From an uncultured Prevotellaceae bacterium (GTDB taxonomy: Bacteria; Bacteroidota; Bacteroidia; Bacteroidales; Bacteroidaceae): a stretch of 64,000 nucleotides of DNA. The translations under genes and the position numbers were made by a program. The stretch is from NCBI GenBank assembly GCA_900318885.1, contig ONMN01000017.1, forward strand, positions 1-64,000, in the 5' to 3' direction. The notes below the pieces were generated by a model, which saw only the letters and a list, made by a program, of their open reading frames with translations, was not told the DNA's origin and searched no databases. How positions within the stretch are numbered: position 1 is the stretch's first letter; each line of letters opens with the position of its first letter. Of this stretch, positions 53,501-60,880 are shown piece by piece.

Positions 53501-55457
53501 GACTATTAAATTGTTCTTCAATACAGCTTATACCATCACCAATACTATCGAAGTTAGTGGTGCTATCAAACTGATTGGTGAGAATTCTACCATCGATGCT
53601 TCGGGTCTTACCCAGCCTATGATTCAGATGAATAAGGAACCGGTGATGGCACCTGTAACAAGTGGTCAGTACATCATCGAAGATTCAATCTTGATTGAGG
53701 GCGTTTTGGTTGAGGGCCTTACCAAGGCTTTGTTCTTTGACAATGGCAAGTCTTATACCTATAAGAACTTCATCATCAACAACAGCGTATTCCAGTATGA
53801 CACTCAGGATAATGTTGTGCTGAATCTGGCTGCTTCGATGGCTATCAATCTGAATATTACCAACTCTACCTTCTGGAACAAGGGAGCAAGTGGCTCTAAT
53901 TTCATAGCTATGTCTGGTAAGCGTCCTTGGCAGACTACTGGCTTCGAGGAGGAGACAGGTAAGTTCCTTTGCGCTAACAATACATTCTATAACATCGCAA
54001 AGAACAAGCAGTTCTTCAATACCAACACGCTGAAGGGTCAGAAGTATCTGTATGAGTTCAATTCGAACATCTTTGTCAACACTTCTAACAAGAAGATTTA
54101 TGGTAACATGACCAATAATAAGAAGCAGTTGACGACTGATGAAAAGAATACCTATTTGTGGGGTGAGTTGAACTATAGCGATCCGGAGTACGAAGGCGTA
54201 TTCTTCAGTGAGACCGGTTACAATGGTGACGAAGGTCTGATAACTGATCCGAAGTTTGTTGATGCTGACAAGGGCGACTTTACACTTGGTATTGGCTCTA
54301 AGCAGCAGAAGTATGAAACGGGCGATCCACGCTGGTTGACTTATTTCGATCCTGCATTTGCTGAGGTTGAGAATGTCAATTTGACGTTGACTGATGGTGC
54401 TGAGATTTCTTCTGCTCTTGCAAAGTACATCTATGAGAAGGGTATTGACAAGGTTGGTCAGATTACCATCTTATTAGAAACTGGCGATTATACCATCGAG
54501 AATTCCATTGAAGCTCCTAATACTTTCGTGTTGGCTGGACTTAGTACTACGACAAAGAGAGCTAAGGTTGATGCTTCTAAGCTGGATGGCCCGTTTGTGC
54601 TGATGAGCAAGGAACCAACACTTAAGACTAATGAAAAGGGTGCTTTTATCGATGGTCGTGTAGTGTTTATGGGTGTTGATATCAACAACCTGAAGCAGCA
54701 GTTGGTTTATGCCAACAAGACCCAGTACTTGATGGATATAGTTGGTGTGTTTGACTGTGTCATCGGTGTCGACGGTACTGCCAAGAAGACTATCTTCGAT
54801 TTCAATGGTGGCGGTAATACAAAGGAACTGCAAGTTTTGAACTCTACCATCTGGGCTAATCCTACCAATGGTCAGAACGGTGGTTTCTTCAGCTCACAGG
54901 GTAGTAAGGACGTTCGCGAACTGGATGAGACAGCTACTCAGATGTTCAAGATTTCCAATAGTACGCTGTACAACATTACCAACGGTAAGACTGTCAACAC
55001 CCTGCGCAAGAACAGTCAGGAGTACCAGCAGTTCATTGTAACCAACAACATCATTGTTAACTGCGGTAAGTCTAACCAGTTCCTGAAGGGCTTGAACGCC
55101 GGTCAGGCAGGTAAGGATGTGAACTGGGAGGTTGACAGCAATGTCTTCAACTTCGACGGCGCTATCAGTGAGGAGCAGCAGATTGGTAGTTCTGAGGATA
55201 ATATCAAGAACACGATTAATGTTCTGGTACAGTTCAAGGATGCCGAGAATGGTGACTTCACCCAGGGTTATGTTAAGGATACGGAAGCCGGTGACCCACG
55301 CTGGTATGACGAGAATGCTGTAACAGCTATTGAGACTGTGAAGGGTGACGTTGAGCGCGCTGCTGACGGTGCTTGGTACACTATCCAGGGTGTTCGTGTT
55401 GACAAGCCTTCTAAGGGTATCTTCATCCACAATGGAAAGAAGGTCGTAGTGAAGTAA
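50568..55457 (+). CDS. giant secreted beta-helix protein (DUF4957/DUF5123-like modules) with sorting tail
   Basis: 1629 residues. Signal peptide (LMMVALLSIAAFAA). After a beta domain (about 30-180) and an OB-fold-like part (about 185-365), three related modules of about 280-300 residues follow, at about 370-700, 940-1260 and 1265-1575. Each starts with a (T/D)DGA(E/D)ISxALA-like motif, passes through parallel-beta strands (NSTIYAS, NSTFWNK, NSTIWAN; NNIFVN, NIIVNCG) and ends GDPRW. These match DUF4957/DUF5123 polysaccharide-type beta-helices. The C-terminus (WYTIQGVRVDKPSKGIFIHNGKKVVVK) is a Prevotella-type sorting tail. Likely T9SS-exported; glycan binding or cleavage is inferred. Confidence 0.75.
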   Translation: MRKKLTLMMVALLSIAAFAATQMLNNISRRANVAVTYALSEGDTFTSGQTVEVKEGNEIVATITYGEAGGADFKAAKADSHVEGFTAFTEGNGVNGNKAGGTWYTIKPTYAGSIDVAVVLNADKAFYIEEDGTALTDYNGITKDAKYYGTFTFNVSAGKSYKIYCSGSKLGFYGFKYAYTTMEPVANIAELTALENGSAFTFNGTATIQALIKKGNATYCYIKDETGSSLIYDSKSTLTANLAVGKKIAAGWNGSVSVYNDLFEAVPNAELTTTDDAAVVPVFDEVTLADVKAENINKIVKLTNVTVAGVSGSDFKIKKGDDEVVGYNQFAVTDLASGLVCSEMIGAIGIYKGAIQFQPISFTVGTPAPAPADVTIDPADGADISEALATATELCAAKAVTVNLAADANYTISKPIVATADVVINGNGATIDASALASNMIQWTAKASDDTEWTKADITISGVTVKGLKKALFYSNGKYYYGDFSLDNSVIELAADVTAFDYTKGSTAVNFTVTNSTIYASTATTKSLYSSQGGQKTTEWNAKAVQTFKLTGNTMYNLAKAKNFFSHRQSNQKWMTYDVQNNIFVNCGKSGQTIKGMNGGSSGANPTWIIKCNSFNFDGVDTSADEATGDEAEPVQDNVPGVVAFADAANGDFTILRTSAQYAKKVGDPRWIKPAKKQNDVVYDFAAAAEAGENPENLNGSTKNGGVFCGWESISKTDSKRQDYRGYQNYTGTNLPEECHVWRRSDRINNNVKDGGLFCPADREMAINNLESGDKIVIDFDATNAAGDKLLWVPGKGAEPQAVAVVGKSDRSAVSGITQIASGDTIYFVNGAKDYFVFKVLKNMVIKKISIIATNPKVVDFKTAYGVYADPKAENQHGTITADIPAAVEGETVTLSCAPEKGYSLVNYVVKDAEGNSIEMTGKDQFVMPAGDVFVSAVYNVLKDLTVELTESCNISDEVAKAIAASAAEEPGTEVGNLTIKLFFNTAYTITNTIEVSGAIKLIGENSTIDASGLTQPMIQMNKEPVMAPVTSGQYIIEDSILIEGVLVEGLTKALFFDNGKSYTYKNFIINNSVFQYDTQDNVVLNLAASMAINLNITNSTFWNKGASGSNFIAMSGKRPWQTTGFEEETGKFLCANNTFYNIAKNKQFFNTNTLKGQKYLYEFNSNIFVNTSNKKIYGNMTNNKKQLTTDEKNTYLWGELNYSDPEYEGVFFSETGYNGDEGLITDPKFVDADKGDFTLGIGSKQQKYETGDPRWLTYFDPAFAEVENVNLTLTDGAEISSALAKYIYEKGIDKVGQITILLETGDYTIENSIEAPNTFVLAGLSTTTKRAKVDASKLDGPFVLMSKEPTLKTNEKGAFIDGRVVFMGVDINNLKQQLVYANKTQYLMDIVGVFDCVIGVDGTAKKTIFDFNGGGNTKELQVLNSTIWANPTNGQNGGFFSSQGSKDVRELDETATQMFKISNSTLYNITNGKTVNTLRKNSQEYQQFIVTNNIIVNCGKSNQFLKGLNAGQAGKDVNWEVDSNVFNFDGAISEEQQIGSSEDNIKNTINVLVQFKDAENGDFTQGYVKDTEAGDPRWYDENAVTAIETVKGDVERAADGAWYTIQGVRVDKPSKGIFIHNGKKVVVK

Positions 55458-55465
55458 GTGATGTA

Positions 55466-55486
55466 TGTCGTCATGGCATGACGACA
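55466..55486. repeat. perfect 21-bp palindrome
   Basis: TGTCGTCATG and CATGACGACA around a single G, between the stop codon and the terminator of the beta-helix gene. Confidence 0.7.
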
Positions 55487-55497
55487 CACTATACAAT

Positions 55498-55537
55498 AAA
55501 AAAAGTGGCAACTATTTGTTTAGTTGCCACTTTTTTT
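55498..55537 (+). terminator. strong terminator whose loop contains the next promoter's -33
   Basis: A 17-bp perfect stem from A7-GTGGCAACTA to TAGTTGCCAC-T7 with loop TTTGTT. The loop supplies the TTTG of the downstream promoter. Confidence 0.9.
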
Positions 55538-55546
55538 GTACTTTTG
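55515..55546 (+). promoter_or_regulatory. promoter overlapping a terminator (TTTG-N20-TACTTTTG)
   Basis: TTTG 55515-55518 lies in the terminator loop and TACTTTTG 55539-55546 just after the T-tract. The start codon at 55551 is 5 bp from the -7 box, so a leaderless mRNA is predicted. Confidence 0.75.
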
Positions 55547-55550
55547 CAGC

Positions 55551-56693
55551 ATGATTGAGATAAAAAAGGTCGAAGACCGCAAGGGACTGAAGCAATTCGT
55601 GCAGTTGCGCTACGATATGTACCGCGATTGTCCATGGGCGGTGCCGTTTTTATATTCTGACGAGATAAACACGCTGAGCCACGACAAGAATGCTGCCTTT
55701 GAGTGTTGTGAGGCTGACTATTTCATAGCCTACAAGGATGGCAAGGCGGTAGGTCGCGTGGCTGCTATCATCAATCGCCGTGCCAACGAACGCTGGGAAC
55801 GAAAGCAGGTGCGCTTTGGCTGGCTCGATTTCGTGGACGACCGTGAAGTGTCGAAAGCGCTGATGGATACGGTAGCGCAGTGGGGCCGTGAGCGTGGCAT
55901 GACGGAAATGGTCGGACCTTTGGGTTTTACGGATATGGACCGCGAGGGATTGATGATAGAAGGCTTTGAAGAGGACGCTACGATGTACGTCAACTACAAC
56001 TACGCCTACTACCAGCAGCATATCGAAGAAATGGGCGGTTTCGAGAAGGACAACGACTATATGGAATACAAGGTGAAGGTGCCTGAGCGGGTGCCTGACA
56101 AATTCCATAAGATAGCCGAAATGGTGTCGAAACGCTATAACCTGCAGGTGAAGAAGTTCACCCGCAAGGAGTTGATAGACGGGAATAAGGGGCGTGAGAT
56201 TTTTGATATCATCAACGAGACCTATAAAGACCTTTACGGCTATTCGCAGCTGTCGGACCGCCAGATTAACCAGTTGGTGGACGAATACATCAAGATAGCT
56301 GACTTGAATCTGATTACAGCCATTGAGGATTGGAACACGCCTGACCATAAGATGGTGGGTTTCGGTATTACGCTCCCGTCGTTTACGTCGGCACTGCGTA
56401 AAACACGTGACGGACGACTGTTTCCCTTCGGCTGGTGGCACCTGCTACGCACACTGAAATGGCACAAGACGAGCGTTGTCGATTTGTTGCTCATCGGCGT
56501 ATTGCCTGACTATCGCCAGAAAGGCGCCAATTCGTTGATTTTCGACGACCTGATACAATGGTTCCAACGCTATGGCTTCGAGTATGCTGAGGCTATGCAG
56601 CAGATGGAAACCAACGACGGCGTTCGCTCGCAGTGGCAGTATCTGGAATCGCGCATCCACCGCAAGCACCGCTGCTATAAAAAGAGCATATAA
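55551..56693 (+). CDS. GNAT-like N-acyltransferase family protein
   Basis: 380 residues starting MIEIKKVEDRKGLKQFVQL. An N-terminal acyltransferase-like half (YFIAYKDGKAVGRVAAIIN, FGWLDFVDD, VGPLGFTDMDREGLMIEGF) and a C-terminal half with VDLLLIGVLPDYRQKGANSL, which looks like the GNAT acetyl-CoA loop (Q/RxxGxG/A), and a final EAMQQMETN. Members are common in Bacteroidetes and usually called hypothetical or GNAT. Substrate is unknown. The start at 55551 rather than upstream is set by the promoter at 55515-55546. Confidence 0.65.
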   Translation: MIEIKKVEDRKGLKQFVQLRYDMYRDCPWAVPFLYSDEINTLSHDKNAAFECCEADYFIAYKDGKAVGRVAAIINRRANERWERKQVRFGWLDFVDDREVSKALMDTVAQWGRERGMTEMVGPLGFTDMDREGLMIEGFEEDATMYVNYNYAYYQQHIEEMGGFEKDNDYMEYKVKVPERVPDKFHKIAEMVSKRYNLQVKKFTRKELIDGNKGREIFDIINETYKDLYGYSQLSDRQINQLVDEYIKIADLNLITAIEDWNTPDHKMVGFGITLPSFTSALRKTRDGRLFPFGWWHLLRTLKWHKTSVVDLLLIGVLPDYRQKGANSLIFDDLIQWFQRYGFEYAEAMQQMETNDGVRSQWQYLESRIHRKHRCYKKSI

Positions 56694-56737
56694 AAAATAC
56701 TCTTGGAGTAATGATAATTTCTCCAAGAGTATTTTTA
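56694..56737. terminator. bidirectional terminator between convergent genes
   Basis: AAAAATACTCTTGGAG (56694-56709) pairs perfectly with CTCCAAGAGTATTTTT (56722-56737), a 16-bp stem serving both the GNAT-like gene and ispG. Confidence 0.9.
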
Positions 56738-56770
56738 TTTATTCCAAAAGTAATTTGAATTACTCCAAGA

Positions 56771-58198
56771 CTATTTTCTTACTTCGGCCTCAATGAGCTG
56801 TAGCAGGCGTTCGACGGCTTCTTCCTCGGGAATATTCTTCTCGACGCACTCCTTTCCGCGGTAGAGCGATATCTTACCACGGCCTGCTCCGACGTAACCA
56901 TAGTCAGCATCCGCCATTTCACCGGGACCATTGACAATACAGCCCATGATGCCAATCTTTAGACCAACCAAGTGGCTGGTAGCGGCTTTTATGCGGGCGA
57001 TGGTTTCCTGCAGGTTGTAAAGCGTGCGGCCACAGCCCGGGCAGGAGATGTATTCTGTCTTGGTGAACTTTATGCGCGCTGCCTGGAGAATGGCGTCAGC
57101 AAGGGTGACGAGCTGTTCGCGGGTGAACCGCGAACCACTCTGGACACCTTGGTCAGAGGGCTGGTCGGCACGGATGACCAGTTTTGTGGCGCGGTGATCG
57201 ATGAGGAGGGCTCCTACGGCCATCGCGGCTGTGAGCTGGAGGGTTTCCCAGTCTTCGCAGCAAAACTGCGAAGCACTCGACAGGTCAAGCGTGATGGTGT
57301 CATCCTTGATGCTGGCTTCGGCTTCGGCGCGGAGGCGGGTGCATTCGGGAATGAGCTCCACCAATTTACGGGCAACGGGAATTTCGCATTCGGGTTCCTC
57401 GCTGAGCGACACGCGGATGGTATCGCCAATTCCTTCGGTAAGCAAGGCGCCAATACCCACCGCACTCTTGATGCGTCCGTCCTCGCCTTCACCGGCTTCG
57501 GTAACGCCGAGATGCAAGGGGTAGTGCATGTCCTCAGCATCCATCGTCTTCACCAACAGACGCACGGTGGTGACCATCACGACGGTGTTCGAGGCCTTGA
57601 TGCTGATCACGATGTCATCGAAGTGTTCGCGGCGGAAGATACGCAGGAACTCCATACAACTCTCGACGATTCCCTCGGGTGTATCGCCGTAGCGCGACAT
57701 GATGCGGTCGGAGAGCGAACCGTGATTCACACCGATACGCACGGCGGTGTGATGCTCCTTACAGATATTGATAAAAGGCACGAGCTTGGCCTCAATCTTC
57801 TTCAGTTCCTCGGCATATTCCTCGTCGGTGTATTCCAGGTGTTTGAAAGTACGGCCTGGGTCGACGTAGTTGCCGGGATTGATGCGCACTTTCTCGCAGT
57901 ACAGTGCCGCAACGTCAGCGGTATGTGCCGTGAAATGAACGTCGGCCACCAATGGTGTGTTGTAGCCGTCAGCCTTCAGTCGGGCAGAGATATTCTTCAT
58001 GTTCTCCGCCTCGCGAGTGCCTTGAGTAGTGAAACGGACCAGTTCACCACCAGCATCAATGATGCGTTTGGCTTGAGCCACGCTGGCCTCAGTGTCGTTC
58101 GTGTCCGTAGTTGCCATCGACTGGATACGGATGGGGTTATTGCCACCGATGGCGATATTACCTACGTGACAAACCGTGCTAATTCGTCTTGTACTCAT
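56771..58198 (-). CDS. ispG: 4-hydroxy-3-methylbut-2-enyl diphosphate synthase (IspG/GcpE)
   Basis: 475 residues. TIM-barrel part: IAIGGNNPIRIQSMATTDTNDTE, VADVHFTAHTADVA, KVRINPGNY, AVRIGVNHGSL, LHLGVTEAGEGEDGRIKSAVG. The 4Fe-4S domain has ISCPGCGRTLYNLQ and GIMGCIVNGPGEMADADYGYVG. It makes HMBPP in the MEP isoprenoid pathway. Many Bacteroidetes IspG proteins have about 600 residues with a large middle domain; here that part is only about 120 residues. A TTCGCAG/CTGCGAA palindrome lies in it (57258-57280). It overlaps purE by 20 bp. Confidence 0.92.
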   Translation of the reverse strand: MSTRRISTVCHVGNIAIGGNNPIRIQSMATTDTNDTEASVAQAKRIIDAGGELVRFTTQGTREAENMKNISARLKADGYNTPLVADVHFTAHTADVAALYCEKVRINPGNYVDPGRTFKHLEYTDEEYAEELKKIEAKLVPFINICKEHHTAVRIGVNHGSLSDRIMSRYGDTPEGIVESCMEFLRIFRREHFDDIVISIKASNTVVMVTTVRLLVKTMDAEDMHYPLHLGVTEAGEGEDGRIKSAVGIGALLTEGIGDTIRVSLSEEPECEIPVARKLVELIPECTRLRAEAEASIKDDTITLDLSSASQFCCEDWETLQLTAAMAVGALLIDHRATKLVIRADQPSDQGVQSGSRFTREQLVTLADAILQAARIKFTKTEYISCPGCGRTLYNLQETIARIKAATSHLVGLKIGIMGCIVNGPGEMADADYGYVGAGRGKISLYRGKECVEKNIPEEEAVERLLQLIEAEVRK

Positions 58199-58685
58199 AC
58201 TTCACTTCTGCTAAGTCCTTGTTTGCCTTTTCAATCTTGGCCTTGAGACCGCTCTTGTAGTCGGCTAGTCGCTGGGCAATGGCATCATCGGTCAGTGCCA
58301 GCATTTCGACAGCGAGAATGGCGGCATTCTGCGCGGCATTCACGCCAACGGTCGCAACAGGAATGCCCGGAGGCATCTGGATAATCGAGAGCATGGCATC
58401 TAGTCCGTCGAGCATTCCCTTGATAGGTACACCGATGACAGGAAGCGTCGTCGAAGCTGCAATGACACCAGGCAGTGCTGCGGCCATACCAGCAGCAGCG
58501 ATGATGACTTTCAGTCCGCGTCCTTTTGCGCCACGGGCAAACTCCTCTACAGCTTCGGGCGTGCGATGTGCCGAGAGTGCGTTGACTTCAAACGGAATCT
58601 GTAAGTCGTTGAGTTGCTTACAGGCTTTCTCCATAACGGGCAGGTCAGAGGTGCTGCCCATGATAATGCTTACTAGTGGGGTCAT
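58179..58685 (-). CDS. purE: 5-(carboxyamino)imidazole ribonucleotide mutase
   Basis: 168 residues from MTPLVSIIMGSTSDLPVM. LSAHRTPEAVEEFA, IIAAAGMAAALPGVIAA and the GVPIKGMLDGLDAMLSIIQMP stretch are PurE signatures. It converts N5-CAIR to CAIR in purine synthesis. ATG 58685 is fixed by the SIIMGS start; the longer in-frame extension upstream runs through an 8-bp repeat and the next gene and is not real. Part of the minus-strand run rpoN, PAP2, purE, ispG. Confidence 0.95.
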   Translation of the reverse strand: MTPLVSIIMGSTSDLPVMEKACKQLNDLQIPFEVNALSAHRTPEAVEEFARGAKGRGLKVIIAAAGMAAALPGVIAASTTLPVIGVPIKGMLDGLDAMLSIIQMPPGIPVATVGVNAAQNAAILAVEMLALTDDAIAQRLADYKSGLKAKIEKANKDLAEVKYEYKTN

Positions 58686-58694
58686 ATTTTTTTT

Positions 58695-58728
58695 CGTTAT
58701 TTCGTTATTTCGTGATTCCGTGATTCCG
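58695..58728. repeat. 8-bp repeat array (CGTTATTT/CGTGATTC)
   Basis: CGTTATTT twice and CGTGATTC twice at exact 8-bp period, filling the gap between the PAP2 and purE genes. Confidence 0.8.
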
Positions 58729-58732
58729 ATGT

Positions 58733-59353
58733 TTAAAGGAAAAGTATCGCGATGGCGGCGCTGAAGAAACCCGTCCAGAATCCGACGACCACCTGAGCCA
58801 GCGTATGTTGTCGCAGAATCATACGGCTGGTGCCGACAATTCCGCCTACGATGAATACCAGACAAAGCCACCACACAGGATTGAATCCCAAGTAGTAGGC
58901 AAAGGCAAAGAGTGCTCCGCCCACGCCTCCGATGGCTGCCGTGTGGGTGGAAATCTTCCACCAGACGTTGATGAGTGCACAGACAATCTGCAATGTCAAG
59001 GCAGCTACCACGATAGACCCCATGAAATGAGGCATGTGGAGACGCTCCATGACATAGATGCAGGTGAAATAGCAAATGATGGAGATGACGTACGGCACCA
59101 TGCGTCGTTCGCGGTGGCCCAGTTCGATGAGGCTCCACCCCTGATAGCGGCGGTAGAGGTGGATGAGCAGGGTAGGGAGGAGGATGGTGAACAGATAGGT
59201 CAGCAGCAGTACCTGTAGCTTGTAGGGCCAGGAGAACATGCTGAGATAGCTGAACACGAAGAGTACCACCAGTCCTACGATGGGCAGGTAGAATGGCGTG
59301 AACACCATGCTCATGATGCGAGCAACCAAGATAATTTCCTTTTCTCGTTTCAT
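58733..59353 (-). CDS. PAP2-family membrane protein
   Basis: 206 residues with about six transmembrane segments. PAP2-type motifs appear late: KISTHTAAIGG (the SxH of motif 2, with T) and SRMILRQHTLAQVVVGF (motif 3, SRxxxxxHxxxQ). The motif-3 Asp is replaced by Gln. It may be a lipid phosphatase such as undecaprenyl-diphosphate phosphatase, or a variant. It overlaps rpoN by 4 bp. Confidence 0.75.
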   Translation of the reverse strand: MKREKEIILVARIMSMVFTPFYLPIVGLVVLFVFSYLSMFSWPYKLQVLLLTYLFTILLPTLLIHLYRRYQGWSLIELGHRERRMVPYVISIICYFTCIYVMERLHMPHFMGSIVVAALTLQIVCALINVWWKISTHTAAIGGVGGALFAFAYYLGFNPVWWLCLVFIVGGIVGTSRMILRQHTLAQVVVGFWTGFFSAAIAILFL

Positions 59354-60843
59354 TTTCTTAGTCTTGCTACTGGGATGCCCAGTTGTTCGCGATATTTCGA
59401 TACCGTACGGCGGGCTATGGGATAGCCTTTCTCGGCCAACAGGTCTTTGAGTGTCTCGTCGCTCAGGGGCTTGCGCTTGTCTTCCGCTTCGATGAGTTCC
59501 TGGAGGGCGGCCTTGATTTCACGTGTCGAGAGTTCTTCGCCATCGGCCGTTGTATAAGCGTCGCTGAAGAAGTGGCGCAAGGGGAATGTGCCCCAGCGCG
59601 TCTGGGCGTATTTCGAATTGCTGACGCGTGAGATGGTACTGATGTCCAGTCCCGTACGTTCGGCTATGTCTTTCAGTATCATCGGGCGCAACGAGGCCTC
59701 GTCGCCATCCTCGAAGAAACGGTGCTGCCACTGGATGATGGCCCGCATGGTAACGGTCAGCGTGTGGCGACGCACCTGGATGGCATCGATGAAACCTTGG
59801 GCGGCTTCGACCTTCTTCTTCGTATACACCAAAGCCTCCGTCATCTGGCGGCTGAGGTGTTCTTTGTTGTCCTGATAGTCGCGCAGCGTGTCGGTGAACG
59901 ACGGCGAGACGCATAGTTCCGGCACTTCTGCAGCATTCAGTGAGAAGGTCACCGTGCCGTCATCGTGGGTATCGATGATGAAGTCTGGGGTAATCTGTTG
60001 CAGGGAACGTCCGACGGTCTCGCTGATGGAAGAACCTGGTTTCGGATTCAGTTTGCGTAGTTCGGCAATGAGCGTCTCTGCCTGCAAGTCACTCAGTTTC
60101 AGTACCTGTTGCAGTCGTTGCCAGTGTTTCTTGGTGAAGAGTTCAAAGTATTCGCTGATGGTTTTCTCCATGAGGTCTCTCAGACGGGACGGGTCGCGCC
60201 GTTGAATCTGCAGCAAAAGACATTCCTGCAGCGAACGTGCTCCGATGCCGGCAGGATCGAACTCTTGTAACAACAGCAGTACTTGTTCTATTTCGTGCGT
60301 CGAAGCGTCGAGATGGTGATAGATGGCCAGTTCGTCGCTGATGTTGTCCAGCGACTTGCGCAGCAGTCCGTCGTCGTCCAGCGAACCAATGAGATATTCC
60401 ATGATGTCGCGCTGGCGTTCAGTGATGTTGGCCATGTTCATCTGTTCATTCAGCTGATCCATAAACGACTCCGTCTGGCCATAGACCATTTCCTCGCGAT
60501 CCTCCTGATTGGACTGGCCGCCTTGATAGACCGGCAGGTCCTCGTCGTCGCGACCGATAGATTCCAAGGCGGCATCCAAGGCAGACTGGCGCTCCTCCTG
60601 TTCGTAGTCGTCGGTCTCGTTTTTTGGGGTGTCTAGATTTTCTAGAGGGTCTAGATTATCTAGATTTTCTTCTGGGGATAGTTCCAACGCAGGGTTGTCG
60701 TCCATCTCGGTCTTGATACGTTCCAGCAGTTGGGTAATGGGCAGCTCAGTCAGCTGCGCCTGCAACAACTGTTGCTGCGTAATGCTCTGCGTCAGTTTCT
60801 GTTGCTGCGTGAGCCGCTGTTCTTGTATCTGTCCCTGTGCCAT
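59350..60843 (-). CDS. rpoN: RNA polymerase sigma-54 factor
   Basis: 497 residues. Region I is glutamine-rich (QRLTQQQKLTQSITQQQLLQAQ). Region II is acidic and includes an L-D/E-x stretch (residues about 59-71) from a TCTAGA array. The core-binding and HTH parts follow (FDPAGIGARSLQECLLLQI, DISTISRVSNSKYAQTRWG). The C-terminal RpoN box is ARRTVSKYREQLGIP. Sigma-54 reads -24/-12 promoters with AAA+ activators; none is encoded in the window. The array sits in the least conserved, flexible part of the protein. Confidence 0.95.
   Translation of the reverse strand: MAQGQIQEQRLTQQQKLTQSITQQQLLQAQLTELPITQLLERIKTEMDDNPALELSPEENLDNLDPLENLDTPKNETDDYEQEERQSALDAALESIGRDDEDLPVYQGGQSNQEDREEMVYGQTESFMDQLNEQMNMANITERQRDIMEYLIGSLDDDGLLRKSLDNISDELAIYHHLDASTHEIEQVLLLLQEFDPAGIGARSLQECLLLQIQRRDPSRLRDLMEKTISEYFELFTKKHWQRLQQVLKLSDLQAETLIAELRKLNPKPGSSISETVGRSLQQITPDFIIDTHDDGTVTFSLNAAEVPELCVSPSFTDTLRDYQDNKEHLSRQMTEALVYTKKKVEAAQGFIDAIQVRRHTLTVTMRAIIQWQHRFFEDGDEASLRPMILKDIAERTGLDISTISRVSNSKYAQTRWGTFPLRHFFSDAYTTADGEELSTREIKAALQELIEAEDKRKPLSDETLKDLLAEKGYPIARRTVSKYREQLGIPVARLRK
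60632..60667. repeat. TCTAGA-NNN array in rpoN
   Basis: Four exact cores at 60632, 60641, 60650, 60659 and a degenerate TCTTCT at 60668. Minus-strand frame CTA GAN NNT gives LDN LDP LEN LDT. Confidence 0.95.
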
Positions 60844-60848
60844 TTTTT

Positions 60849-60880
60849 CGTTATTACGTTATTACGACATTACGTTACTC
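60849..60880. repeat. 8-bp repeat array (CGTTATTA/CGACATTA)
   Basis: CGTTATTA twice, CGACATTA and CGTTACTC at 8-bp period between the upstream secreted-protein gene and rpoN, running over its last codons. Confidence 0.75.

Noticed and set aside
55466..55486. 21-bp palindrome as an operator
   Set aside because: It lies after a stop codon and before a terminator, not near a promoter start; it may be a REP-like sequence instead.
58179..59138. A longer PurE starting upstream
   Set aside because: The extension runs through the octamer array and antisense-like frame of the PAP2 gene; homology begins at ATG 58685.
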